Positions 1-11,800 of a DNA stretch of 64,000 nt are shown here, in pieces; the stretch's first letter is position 1, and every line of letters begins with the position of its first letter. A program made the position numbers and the translations under genes. The notes under the pieces are model-generated. The model saw only the letters and a list, made by a program, of their open reading frames with translations. It was not told the DNA's origin and ran no database searches. Source of the stretch: Apoda limacodes (lineage: Eukaryota; Arthropoda; Insecta; Lepidoptera; Limacodidae); contig OX291545.1 in the NCBI GenBank assembly GCA_946406115.1, forward strand, positions 7,888,001 to 7,952,000, written 5' to 3'.

Positions 1-1303
1 TAATATCGATATTTAGACAGCTGCCCAATATAGACATGGAAATTGTAATATTTAGAATGTTGTAAAACGCAGTCAGTCTTCTCTTTCGATACTGGCATAC
101 CTTCGACTTAGAAAACAGGATGTTGATACATTTGAAGCCTTTGTCCGTCTGTCTTGTTTTGTATCTACCTGTAGCATCGTAGCTTCAAAATGTATCGATA
201 AACAGATTTCAATATAGTTTAATTTGGACCAAATCGAAAGGTATCAACGAGAATTCTCGCCAACAAAGATAGAGCTAGTGGTAAGTGGCAACACTGTTGA
301 ATGTTCCGAAAACCGCCAGAGAGTTTTTTGTTGTTTTTGGGTTAAAAAACTGTCTATTACTAAAACATAATATATCGATATATCACAGATATAATGTCGA
401 CTTGCAGACATCACTAATTTTAGTTCTATGGACTTCCGTATCTGCCTACAGCGCCAAAATGGCATTATTCAAGTCGGCACAAAAAACGTTTGACAGCAGC
501 CAGTCCAGTGGGTAGTAGTAGAGGTCAGTGATAAACATACATACATAGATATATAAATGTACTAGGTAACGAACGTCTTTTTCTCCTTATTGTTATTTTA
601 ATTTTCTTAATATTTACTGTATATATCTGTGAAACGGAGGCATTCCAGATGGCAGGCGATTTAATTTTTAGCTTTCTGCCTGAAAAGGCTCTACAATACG
701 AATTGATGCTCAGAGATGTATAACCTGCTACTAAAATTGATCTTAAAATTATCACTTGATACCATAATATCTAAGCCCATTAGATGTTCACGAAGATATC
801 GATCAGATATCGAAATTACTCAAAATCTGGAAGGCTAAAGTTGATTTAATATCCATATCTAGCGTACAAATAACAAAAATTCACGTGGAAGCTATTTTCC
901 AACATTTACTGCTAAGACTTTCTAGAATCTGTGTATGTGAAGACCAGGAGGAATCTGTGGTAGAAAAGTTCTCAGACCTCTCGAAAGACTATACTAAAAT
1001 CGCAAAAATGTACATCGAATTATGCAATGGCTATGTCGAAAAGTAGATTCTAAGCCTTGTATGTCTGTTTCTCCTTCTAATGAAAAAATTGTCGTAAATG
1101 AACGCTCTCCTTTATCTGGTTTTAAGAAGTTCAAGTACGATAGTCAGTCCTGTCCAATTGAAATTCGAGAAACGTAACTGAAATGGCTTTATTTAAGTCT
1201 GTCCCGTCCGCGTAAACCTACTCTGGTCGCGGATACCTACTGGATGCGGACGTCGTGGGAGATATCATCGATCGGGCTTTAGGCCGAAGAATTTGAATGT
1301 ACT
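1..1303. other. gene-free flank, no recognisable gene
   Basis: AT-rich sequence with only short open frames on either strand and no protein family that I recognise. A moderately GC-rich patch at about 1200-1280 precedes the poly-T run that marks the 3' end of the minus-strand LINE. I see no RNA gene, array or clear regulatory signal here. Confidence 0.5.
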
Positions 1304-1932
1304 TTTTTTTTTTTTTTATAGAACTAAAGTGGCAAACAAGCTAACGGTCCGCCTGATAGTTAGCGGTCACCGTAGCCTTTGGACGCTAACAATACCAGGG
1401 GTATCACTCGCGAATTACCGACCCTTCAGAAATCTAATAACTTCCTTCTTGAAGAACCCCATACTGTAGTCTTTAGGGAAAAACTTGGCAGGGAGCTCAT
1501 TCCACAATCCAAGCGTTCACGGGAGGAAGTTTCTCTGACACCGCACTGTACGCGACCATTTCGGTTTTAAAGTCTAAGAATGAATTAACTGCCGATGGCG
1601 AGCGGTGCGATGGTAGAAAAAAGCCGTGGGCATCAAAAAATTCCTCAGAACACAAAACTATTGTACAAGCGGTAGAACACACACAGGTAGGCAAAGTCTC
1701 TCCTCATACTTAAGGGCTCGATACCGCAAATAGTTTGGAATCGTCGACAATTCTTACAGCCCGTCGTTGAACCGAGTCAAAAGGGCCAAGCTGGTATCCG
1801 GCTGCACCCACCCACTGATGGCAGCAGTTCTCCATATGGGGCCGGACATGCGACTTGTAAAGTAGCAACCTTTGCCCCGACGTGAAGTACTGCTGCGCTC
1901 TGTTGAGTACACAAGTTTTTAGGACGCCCGCT

Positions 1933-3133
1933 TCACCTTGTCTTGCAGATAATCTCGGAACTGAACATCGCTGGAGATGTCAAGGATCCCAATGCTCTTG
2001 GAGATGGAGAGGGGAGTGTTCTGGAATTGTGGGACCACAGTGAATAAGGTTTACTTAGCGGTGAACGCGCAGACTTGTGTCTTTGTAGGGTTGAATCGGA
2101 CCAGATTTTCCCGTCCCCAGTCAGAGACAGCGTGATTTCGATTTGAAACACAAGTTCTTCGTGTTTTTCCTCCACAACCGAACGAGGGAAGCTTACTCGC
2201 CCCGTGTAATAAGAGTCTCCAGTACTGTCATCTGCATAGCAATGTATGTTGTTGATGTCCAACATATCATTGATATGCAGTAGAAACAGCGTAGGAGACA
2301 GCACAGAGCCTTGTGGGACGCCAGCATTAATGGCCATGCTATCAGATCAACTACCGTCAACTGTGGCTCGTATGCGTCTGCCGGACAAAAAGCTAGCAAC
2401 CTATTTGCACAAACCCTAGGGCACTCAGTAAGATGGCAACTTCGATAGAATACCCCGGTGCCAGACCCGATCGAACGCCTTCGCTATATCCAAGCTACAT
2501 GCCAATTCCTCCCCCTGACTCTCAATGGCTAGTGCCCATCGGTGTGTGAGATACACTAGAAGGTCACCAGTCGAGTGACCGTGGCGAAAGCCATATTGAC
2601 GGTCACTGACCAGGTCGTATTCTTCTAGGTATCTTAGAAGCTGTGTGTTGATCACACGCTCCATCACCTTGGAGAGGAGAGAGGTAATAGCGATAGGCCT
2701 GTAATTCGATGTATCTGATCTATCGCCCTTTTTGGACACCTGGTACACATTCGCAGTCTTCCATGATTACGGAAATCGCCTAGTATGGTAGGAAAGTGCG
2801 AAGAGGCGCGTGAGTACAGGACATAACTCAGGAGCACACTGATTAAGCATCACTGCTGGTATACCGTCTGGCCCACTCGACTTATGAACGTCTATAGAAA
2901 GCAACGCCCGCCGGACCTCCCGATGTGTTATGGAGATTTCCGGCATGGTCTTACCGCACCTCGGTATAGTAGGTGGTACAGCGCCTTCATCGTTCATATT
3001 CGAGTTTGAGGCAGAGACTGCCCAGTAGATCGGCTTTCTCTTTAGCACTATGGGCTAAATCACCATCGGTCTTTCGCAGTGGTGGAAACGACGATTGGCA
3101 AAAGTTCCCTTCGGCAGCTTTGGCAGGCGACCA
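1933..3133 (-). pseudogene. LINE reverse transcriptase domain, broken frames
   Basis: Three minus-strand frames together cover a reverse transcriptase. The first (3048-2767) has the SSGPDGIPA motif that opens LINE RTs. The second (2748-2425) has NYRPIAITS, then YGFRHGHST, then LDIAKAFDRVWH, which holds a catalytic aspartate. The third (2337-1933) has GVPQGSVLSP and the catalytic YADD box. Frameshifts between the blocks, and a stop soon after YADD, make it non-functional. Downstream on the same strand (1900-1400) the C-terminal RT tail can still be followed in pieces up to the 3' tail of the element. Confidence 0.85.
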
Positions 3134-3514
3134 CCCAAGCAACATTATAGCGTCAGTTGCAGGCTTAATTATAACTTAAATCTGTTCAATTGAGTAATAA
3201 TGGTCTCAATTATAGCTGAAAACTATAAAGAGTAGTTATAACATTAAACTGAACTCCAATAGTTATTGTAGAACGTTAATGTTATGCTTTTAGAGTTAGA
3301 GTAGTTCTAATCACAGCAAGTATATTTAATATGGTATTGCTTAAACCTGTTGTAGAATCTAAACCTGTATAACTGTGCTCGCTGATTTTTTTTAGCACTT
3401 TTTATTGTTTAGCTGTTGCCATGAAGTGTCTTATAAGTATTAAGGTGTTATATTGCCTGTAAGGTGCAGACATAGGTTGTTAAAAAGAGTTAGCCAAGAG
3501 TGTAGTAACACATG

Positions 3515-3772
3515 ATGCTAAAAGTGTTGAACAACTCATTTTTGTGAGTATAAGCTGCAATGTTAAAGTTAAAAGTGTCAAACAGCTCATTTTTGTGAGT
3601 ATAAGCTGTAAAGTTAATGTTAAAAGTGTCGAGCAACACATTTATGTGAGTATAAGCTGCAACGTTAATGTTAAAAGTGTCTAACAACTCATTTATGAAG
3701 TTATAAGTTGTAAAGTTAATACTAAAAGTATCGAACAACACATTATTATTGGTTATAAGCTGCAGTGTTAAT
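3515..3772. repeat. 51-bp minisatellite, about five copies
   Basis: A unit of about 51 bp, of the form TAAAAGTGTC..AACAACTCATTT..GTGAGTATAAGCTGCAANGTTAA, recurs about five times with substitutions. Because 51 is divisible by three, the minus strand stays open and encodes a degenerate 17-residue repeat (DTFNIN..AYTHKNEL). I read this open frame as a by-product of the repeat, not as a gene. Confidence 0.8.
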
Positions 3773-4227
3773 TTTACTAAGGAGGTAAGTACCTTCCTTC
3801 CTACAGGTTACAGATTTTGATTATTTAGTTGAAAAACCCTAATCGAATCCGTAACTAAAATGTTTACTCGGTTGTATTGGCTTGGCTATAGTGAAAGTAG
3901 TTACTTGAGTCTATTATTACACTGCTAAGTTTACTCAAGCCTGCACAATGCTCTTGACTAAAGAGTTTGTATCACTCAAAATGTAACAGATAACTTACGT
4001 GAGAGCATAAGCTTTATTATAACGTCGCCATTATTTTGGTGGACTAACCTATAAATTGACTACATTAATTATTAATTAACAAAAAAACATTTGTTATTAC
4101 ATACATTATTTATAAGATATTTGTCATTCTACTAAAGCAACTTAATTTATGATGCGATTGGTATGAAAAACGTATAAAAAATTTAGGTGTCTATTTTATA
4201 TTATTAATAGTTTTATTTAAATTCCTG

Positions 4228-4450
4228 AATTCAATTCAATTCAATTCAATATAATTTTATTCAGATTAGGCTACAATAATTGAGCACTTATGAATGTCAC
4301 TACGCCATCGGTTCGTAAGTCTACAGGGCGGGAGACCTTGTACTGAGAAGAACCGGCAAGAAACTCAGCAAGGGCATTTCTTTTCTCCCTTTCTTTTACA
4401 GCGTCCAATTAAAATATTGGAAAATGCCCTCCCTATCATAAAAGGACACT
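4228..4450 (+). repeat. lepidopteran dispersed repeat (GAGAAGAACCGGCAAGAAACTC core)
   Basis: After a short (AATTC)n run the sequence holds a core, GAGAAGAACCGGCAAGAAAC, that I know from many lepidopteran interspersed repeats. A diverged relative lies at 27905-28140 with GAGAAGAGTCCGGCAAGATACTC. I cannot say whether the family is a SINE or a LINE end. Confidence 0.6.
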
Positions 4451-5362
4451 TTCCATTACAAACATAAAAAAACATGAAATATAAAACACAAGCACAACAT
4501 AAAAAAGTATCTAATATAAACAAAAGACAGTTTATGTATTCATCACTAAGAAATAATCAATGTCTTACAGTATTAATAAACAAAACAAAAAAGTAAGACT
4601 AAATACTAAGAATACCAAGGAGTTTGCTAGAGCAGACCAGCCTCCACAGGCGGCACCCGTTCACGAGTATGACACATGAATCAGCCATCGCTTCGCTCAA
4701 CCATGTTTTGAATAAATGCAGAGCGCGTTTAAATTGAGATGGAAAACATGGTATATGTTTACAGTAAAATCACAACGGCAGGTGGTTTTGACTTAACACA
4801 ACAAAACAAATTTGAATATTTTAGACTTTGTTATTAATACCTACTCCATTTAATCGTTAGTCGCCATGAGCTGTGCTGAATATCATAAATTATCACCGTA
4901 GTATTTAAAACGAACAGTACATTACAAATATAAAGTACTATGTTGCTAATAATGTACTCAGGAAACAATAAGATGCTGCCTTGAGACTATTTTGATTATT
5001 AGTATGCGTCAAAGTGTCAAGCAAGTATTTTTAACCAGTCTATTAAAGTTTTTACTTATAAATCATTTTTCGTGAACGTTTCTCTACGAGCTATAGTATT
5101 AACCAACCCATGTACAACCACCGTTATACAGGTTAAAGTTGTAGCTGAGATTGAATTAATACTCTTTTACAAGGACTTTAACACCGTTATATCAACCTTC
5201 TACAACCTTTACCCGTAAATCGGGGTGCCTAAATCGTGGTTCTAAGAGTGTTAGAGCATTCTCTAACACCCGTACTACAGGTATTCTTAATGCTTTGAAT
5301 CTCAATTGAAACTGATATAAGAATGTTATACAGGTTATTTTAACGCTAAGATGTTACTTGGA

Positions 5363-6532
5363 CAGAAAGCACGACTCCCAGAAGGATAGCTCGCAAGTCG
5401 CCCACCTATTTTGCCAATGAATCGGAATTTTGCTCTGGCAGTTGCTTTCTTACTGAACCTCGAGGCAGCATTTAATTTGCGTTTTACCTCAGAAATATTC
5501 GGATCCTTATTATTACGAGCCGTGGTCAGAGCCTCATATGCAGTTTGTTCTCTGCAAGACCTATTAAACCACGGTCGTTTTTTGGCAGCTACTCGCAGGT
5601 TAGGAATGAAATATTCCATACCAGCGAGGATTGTTTCAGTGACTGCGTCTGCGCAGACGTCAGGATCTTCTGAGCTGAAGCAGATCTGCCTTCACGGGTA
5701 CAATGCATAAAATTCTCGCAATCCATCCCAGTCAGCCGACTTATAATGCCACACACGACGCCAATTAGTTGGCCCAGATGGATCGGGTTGCTTGCATGAC
5801 ACTTGAGTCCGAACGAGACAGTGGTCCGAGGAGCCTAAAGGGGCATCCACTGAGACGGAATATCCGTCCGGACGGGTAGTTAGCAGAAGGTCTTACTGGA
5901 CTGGGAGGTCGTATGGTCCCCTATATCTGGTATTCTCGTTGGAGAAAGTACCAGCTGAGAGAATTAATAGGTCAGAGCAAATTAATGAGCAGATATCCCT
6001 GCATAGTTATTGGTTCGAGAACTGAGCCACTTATGATGGTGGGTCTTAAAGTCTCCCAAAATAACTATTGCTGCTGTGGGATATTGCTTTAGAACTTTGT
6101 CAATCGTCAAACTCAGGTGTGTGAAGAGTCGAGTTACGTCCGTGTCACCGCCATGACACTTGTATATAGAGACCTGTACGCATAGACACGAATGCGGCCG
6201 CCGTGATCTACGCGCACCAACAATATCGACAGGTCCCTGTCTTCAAGGCTATGAAGGCGGCGACAGCAGATATCCTCCCGAACGAACATACATACACCGG
6301 CACGACTCACAAAATCGTCCTCAAGTTTGTAGCCAGGATAATGAAGGTATGATGTATCAGCCGGGCAGGATATCTGCGTCTCCGTTGGAAAAAGAATGGT
6401 CGGCTGCGCAGTCTGTAGGTGGTGGTGGACTGCGTTAAGATTTGCGTATATACCCCTAATGTTGCAAAAATCCACATAGAATGTGGATGGAGTGGCCGCT
6501 GAAAAAACTCTTTTTCTTTTGTTCCTTGCCAT
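5363..6532 (-). pseudogene. LINE endonuclease and linker, broken frames
   Basis: The minus-strand frame 6532-6134 begins with an ATG and resembles the N-terminus of an apurinic-type LINE endonuclease: it has NIRGIYANL and then the PTETQI position, equivalent to the catalytic glutamate region. About 6110-6050 on the same strand encodes ILGDF, the conserved GDFN-like box of this nuclease. After stops and shifts, frame 5619-5335 gives the basic linker between nuclease and RT (RPWFNRSC..). It runs straight into the end of the nested element at 5362. These domains nick DNA for target-primed reverse transcription; this copy cannot encode an intact protein. Confidence 0.75.
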
Positions 6533-7395
6533 GTATAAAAAAGTTACTTAGACTAAAGATGAGGATTCACTGCACAGACAGCTTAGAGGATAAAAGGTGC
6601 GGTACTAGATCTGCCGAAGCTCGGCATAGATGATACGGTTGCTGGCACGGCGGGCGGAAGGGCCCCTGATCCACTCCGGTCTCCTTCCCCGGCACGACTA
6701 CTACTTCAGAGACTTTGCACAGGCTGGCGGTTCAGCTTCCCAGGGCGGAGATTAAGTAATCCCTGGCTTTGGAACCCGTCTAACCTGTGGGCGGCCAGCG
6801 GTTAGCCGTTTCATCAGGTCTTCCTGATCGCCGTGTCTACGCCGAGCAATGACAGCAAAGAGCACCGCCGGTCCTCCGCTGCCCGCAACCTTACCTACCC
6901 ACCGCCAGAAACACATTATGGCCGCGGTAAGGTGGAGGTACTTCCCCAGTTCGGGCCGCTCATTCGAGCAAGTACTACCTACCTCTCTCAAAAACTTTTT
7001 CTGTTTTAATATATATTTTGAAAACCTTCTATGTAGAAATCTGTATAGGCAGGCTTACGGTTTTCTATCTTTCTGTATAGATAGGTAGTTTTTAATATTG
7101 TAAATAGATACTTTAATTTCGAGATTTCGAGGGTTACGAATCACCTTAAGTGATTAGGTTTTACTGCTAATCATTAAATATTGTTAATATAACCTTGAAC
7201 GAGTATGAATTGAACGACTTTATTTTACTTGCCTCTGAACCCACTCTACCTGAATCTCTCGCTCTTAAGCACCAAGCCGGTGCATCGGTAACAAAATCTC
7301 CTTCTTTGCTATAGTTATAGTTATAACATAGTTTATAAGTGTGTATACTACAATACCTATGAATGTACAAATTATATCTAATAAGCTAATTGCAT

Positions 7396-8655
7396 CTAAT
7401 AAGGGCCGGGTTTTTGGAAATCCTTATAAATCAATTTTGGGAAGTGTGTTAGTTTGTAAGACAACATGATCAAATAAACTGTTTTATTTGAAGAGAAAAT
7501 ATTGTACAAAAATAAGGAACCAATCGCCAGTTAGGTACTTACAAAAAAAAGTTTTTTAAAAGCTTGTCTTTGGTCCTTATTGAGCACTAGGGCTCTGAAT
7601 AAGGTCCATAATTGAACTGCAAGATTTAAGGCTTTGTATACCAGAAAAATCACATCTTTAGAAAGCAACATTTTTGACTACTATTAAGTTTGTAGCTTTT
7701 GAATAATGAAATGAAAATTCATATAAATTGGTGTCGTGGCCCTTATAAAGTCTGAGGAAATGTATATAAGCTATAACTTTTCTAATTTCTAGTCATAAAT
7801 GAAACAAATTGTAGTTTTATGCTTATTTTTATTAATTCTAGTAAAGAAAATAACAAAATGTAACTAATCAGTCATTTTTTCAGTCTTAGTCCTTGGACCT
7901 TATTAGGTATAATACATCTTTAATCACAGTCGGGACCTTATTTAGTGTTTGAAAATAACAAACATGGCAACTACTAGCAGCTAAGTATTAAAAGATAAAT
8001 ATGCACGTACTCTTAATCACAGTGTGTATTTACTTATCCTTATTATAAATTTTTAACTTTAAAAAACTCGAAATGCGACTGGATTTTTTTTTAACATTCG
8101 TTGAAGTCCACGGAAGGAAAGGCGTCTAGTCAAGTTTTGTGCGATAGAAATGACCCAGCGTAGCGAAAGGTCGTTATCGTAAAACAAAAGTGCCACTTGC
8201 TAGGCCAGCTGCTTATTTACACTTATGTAAGTCATTTACCATGTCTATTTTAAAACTTCGTAACCCTAATAAGGTCCGTACCTTATTTGGGGACAACAAC
8301 CCGGACCTTGTTAGGCACTTAGATATGTCCTGATAAAACCAAACAAAATCGAAATAAAAAGCAACAATTTTAGTTACTTACCTCGTCAATCCACGTGCTT
8401 AAAGTATTTTTCACATCCCTATTGCAGAGAAGAAGAAAAGACCGGCTTTTATTACTAATACCACGCAAAATTCAAACTAAATATTTTATAAATGGAGTCG
8501 CGTTGACCGCTTCTGAGTTAACACAGCCACTGACAAAATGACCGACATGAATGTCGATGCGCTTTTATGATTGGTTACTGGGGAGGGCCCGCGCGCTATT
8601 CGTTTTGGTTTAAGCGTTAAATGCGGGAAGTTTAAAAAGATGGACCTTATTTCGA
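7396..8655. repeat. cluster of a GGACCTTATTAGG-like motif in both orientations
   Basis: A core GGACCTTATT, or its complement AATAAGGTCC, recurs about ten times with small changes: near 7397, 7572, 7597, 7738, 7894, 7931, 8264, 8280, 8302 and 8641. The best copies extend to CGGACCTTATTAGG. The spacing is irregular and the surrounding DNA does not match between copies, so this is not a simple tandem array. Short open frames on the minus strand run through some copies (for example 7672-7530 and about 8330-8215), bounded by plausible GTAAGT or CAG signals. I cannot connect them into a gene. Confidence 0.55.
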
Positions 8656-8709
8656 ACCGACTCTTTTTAGTCGCAACTACCTTAGTGGGAATTCCCGGAA
8701 GATACTTAC

Positions 8710-8802
8710 ACCAGGTGAATCATCCGCAGCCAACGCCCAGACCGCTAGCGCTGCGCCTGCGGCTCCAGCGGCACCGGTCAGCAACAATCTTCTACGTGAC
8801 AT
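8710..8802 (-). CDS. candidate first coding exon of an unrecognised secreted or membrane protein
   Basis: On the minus strand, a CAG-like acceptor (TTATTTTTAG) ends at 8806. It is followed by AAC and an ATG at 8802, 31 codons, and then a consensus donor GTAAGTATC starting at 8709. The codons give MSRRRLLLTG, an alanine-rich hydrophobic run, and AADDSPG, which looks like a signal peptide or signal anchor with an acidic start of the mature part. The exon is distinctly GC-rich (many GCN codons) compared with its surroundings. I do not recognise the protein. I could not find a phase-0 downstream exon: the nearest exon-like piece (8413-8377, minus, DVKNTLSTWIDE with a GTAAGT donor) needs a different phase. 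An isolated or dead exon, or chance, remains possible. Confidence 0.4.
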
Positions 8803-8879
8803 GTTCTAAAAATAATAAAGTATTATCATCACTCACTGTTGTTTGAAATTATTCGGTAATTACTTAGGTATATTTTGTT

Positions 8880-11800
8880 ATTATTATCTAAAAAAAAAAG
8901 AAACCACACTCGCGATGACCCCCTGCCAGAATAACCTGCGAGCTTTTTGGGAACTAAAATGTATGGAAGTCCTTCCTATACTTACCTCTCGAAACCCATG
9001 AATGTACTTGCATACATTTTTCTCTCGAATTTCAGAGTCCGAATAGCTCGAGACTGTTCCCAATACGCTCCCTGTTATGGAGTCCACGAGAAAAACAAAC
9101 AAAATCCAAGCAGTTACGGCCACAGTATTAATATTACTACCTACTAAAATTAATAATGTGACTGTGCTTGCTGACACAAAAGTAAAATATTCAGGGGGCT
9201 ACAACTTTTTCCTCGAAAGCCGTGAAAGTACTTGTATAAATTTGACTCCCAAATCCAAGGTACTCGAGACAGTTCGCAATAAGCTTTGCGGAAATGAGTA
9301 AGCATAAAGTAAAAATAAATGCATGCCTACGTACCTATGTACCTACTAACAATATGTACCCAAAAAAGATTCAAAACATAGATAAAGATGACACGTACAA
9401 TTATTTTATTAATTTAAGAGGGTTTTTGATGTCAACTAGCGCCGCTTCTTTCATTACATATTTAAATATATTTTTTACAAAGATAAACAACGTCATGTTA
9501 AAAAAAAAACATCTGGTAAAAATATTGTATTAGATATATGGAGGTTGCACTTGAACTCTGCGACTATCATACGCAACATAGGTAACGAATAAAATTTGGC
9601 ATCGAAACATAAATACGTGCAATAACAATTAGGCTAGTGTCCCACGCCGATAACCGAATTTAGGGCGGGCTAATTAAGGAGTAAATCACTGTACTGTGAT
9701 TAAATAAAGGAGTCCCACGCCGATAACCGAATTTAGGGCGGGCCGAGCCGCTGGCAAAGCAGTATAATTATAAATGCTAGTCAATAGGATGCCCCGGAAT
9801 TCCCGGAAACGACCAAAAATAATTTCCGTTTCCCGGGAACGCGAAAATCCTGAGTCCGAGCCTAATATCGGATATACTTACACTAGTATATCGTTTCATT
9901 ATGCCGTCAACATTAAAAAGAGGGGCAAACAAGATCATGGAAGTAGCTAGATTTTGATTAGGGTTGGGGCAAAAAAAATTTAAATCTAGAGTAGGTACCG
10001 CAAAATTGCTCCTTTTAATCATCGATGGAAAAACTATTTAAAACCACTTTATAAAATAGTTTTTACAATCAACCTTAGCTTTTTATTTTTAAATTAAGAT
10101 TTTTGTTTATTGGCTACAATAGGTCATGCATAAGCTACGGCCATGCACAGGATTACATAATATCATCAAAAACACTAAAAAAATAAGGCGATGTGAAATA
10201 TTTGCATGTATATTTATTTGCTCTTTATAACAATGTCTATTGGTCCGAACATAACGCAATAATTTCCTTAATAAGTAGTATGAAAGTGACATTTGGAAAT
10301 GGGTAGACCCAGTCCATTATTCTGATCACAGGTTTCCGTTAAAACCACTGAGCGAAACTTGTTTCTTTCTAAGATCAAGCTAATTATAAAATAGGTACTA
10401 AAATGTTAACTTCGATAAAAAACGTAAAACAGGAAACCGACAGATGTAACTGTAACACGTCGCATCATTTATTGGAAAAGTACCTATTCCCGTGGGAACT
10501 TTTGATAGGGATAAAATTATTCTATATCCTTTTCAGTCCCGTCCCACCAGCTGTTTCTAAACCAAAAATAAGCCACCCCATTGCTTCTTTGCAGCAACGT
10601 AAAAGTACAGTGATTTTGCTCCTTCGACTTAATATCAAAAATATTGATATCAGAAACAAATAACTTAATTTAATAATAACAGATAATCGCCTGTGATACT
10701 CATCGGTTGCATTCCTTCGTAAGTTTCAGCCGATCCGCGTAGGAAGGAACGCCACTCCATTACCTTTCTTACCCATCGGTTATCGGTTCGACGAGCGATG
10801 TGGCCTGCCGTGGGCCTGCCCAATAAATAGGTGGTATGTACCACTTCAGCTTGGTAACTGTTTGAACTATGTAGGTAACTTTGGTTCTTCGAATTTCCTC
10901 GGTTCGATTTTTATATTTATTACATAATATATATAACTATTCCCTTCATAATGTTAGTATAGACGTAGCGTAATCTATGGTATCGATTATTATAGGAAAC
11001 CTTTCCATATAAAATATTTTTTAGACATATCTACTTGTTTATAAAACGTTGATTGAATGATTTGCAAACAAGGATAGTTGTTTATACCTACCGTAACTTA
11101 TTATCTAAGCTTATAGTTTCAAGGCTTTTCCTTATTTGTATCAAACTTGAATAAAATGTAGGTAAGTTCTTATTATTCAGCATATGGGAAAGGTCTCACC
11201 AAGTCCTCGTGACTTTAACTCTCACAGCATTGATTTTACGGAAAAATTAATCTTAACCTGCATTATTTATCAATTTATATCAATATTCCGATCAGTTATT
11301 GATAAAAATGTGTAGTGAACTGACATGGCTTAATACTATAGGCATATCCACAATCGCGGGTCCCAGACTGTATGGCTATTGCGAGTAATTGCGAGCGAAG
11401 ACGCCGCTGCCCAAATGGGTTTTAAAAATTGTGCAGTATTTCAGTACTTATCAAATTCAAGAGGAAACAAAGATATCAAATTTCACCACTTTCCTTCTCA
11501 TGCAGGGTACCTAAGTTTTAATAATTCCAACTTATTATAGTTCATAAACTAAATCATTCCTACTTCATTTTGAATCTAGGTTATTATTAGTTATAATAAA
11601 AACGAATTCAAATCTATACTTAAGTCACAATAGGTACATACCTCCCACAAACATTATTTTTAGGGTTCCGTATTTTAGTAATAATATCTATAGCACGGGT
11701 TTGGCTGATTATGACCTTATCTTTACCTTTGTTTACTATCTGTACCTATACCTAAGCATATTAGTTTAATTTTAATTTGTTTTTAGTCTTGGTAAAATTA

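Larger units (their letters stand above)
3134..5362. mobile_element. 2.2 kb non-autonomous element with inverted ends nested in the LINE
   Basis: The LINE coding sequence stops at 3133 and resumes at 5363. The inserted DNA starts CCCAAGCAACATTATAGCGT and ends with the inverted match TCCAAGTAACATCTTAGCGT, which I count as 16 of 20 identical. A 2-bp CA flanks both ends (3132-3133 and 5363-5364); removing one copy restores the LINE frame across an F-W-S codon stretch. Shorter inverted similarities occur inside the ends, for example CTGTATAAC near 3375 and GTTATACAG near 5127. There is no transposase. It contains a 51-bp minisatellite and a lepidopteran dispersed repeat. The superfamily is unclear, because the TSD is neither TA nor TTAA. 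Confidence 0.7.
1304..6990 (-). mobile_element. jockey-like non-LTR retrotransposon (LINE), near full length, interrupted
   Basis: Read on the minus strand this is a LINE of about 3.4 kb once the nested insertion at 3134-5362 is removed. Its order is a GC-rich 5' region (about 6540-6990), an endonuclease domain (5700-6532), a linker (5363-5619), a reverse transcriptase (about 1930-3133), a 3' tail and a poly(A) run, seen as poly-T at 1304-1318 on the plus strand. The reading frame is broken in several places, so the copy is dead. The 5' end near 6990 is placed by comparison with a second copy at 62345-62760, which begins with the same GAGAGGYAGG..CTCGAATRAGC segment. Other 3' fragments of this or related LINEs occur at 24.8, 42.6, 48.4, 50.9 and 63.7 kb. 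The family looks like the jockey superfamily; I cannot resolve the clade without a tree. Confidence 0.85.

Noticed and set aside
8377..8413. Exon-like DVKNTLSTWIDE piece as the second exon of the 8710-8802 candidate
   Set aside because: The phase does not fit: joining in phase 0 or 1 gives an immediate stop.
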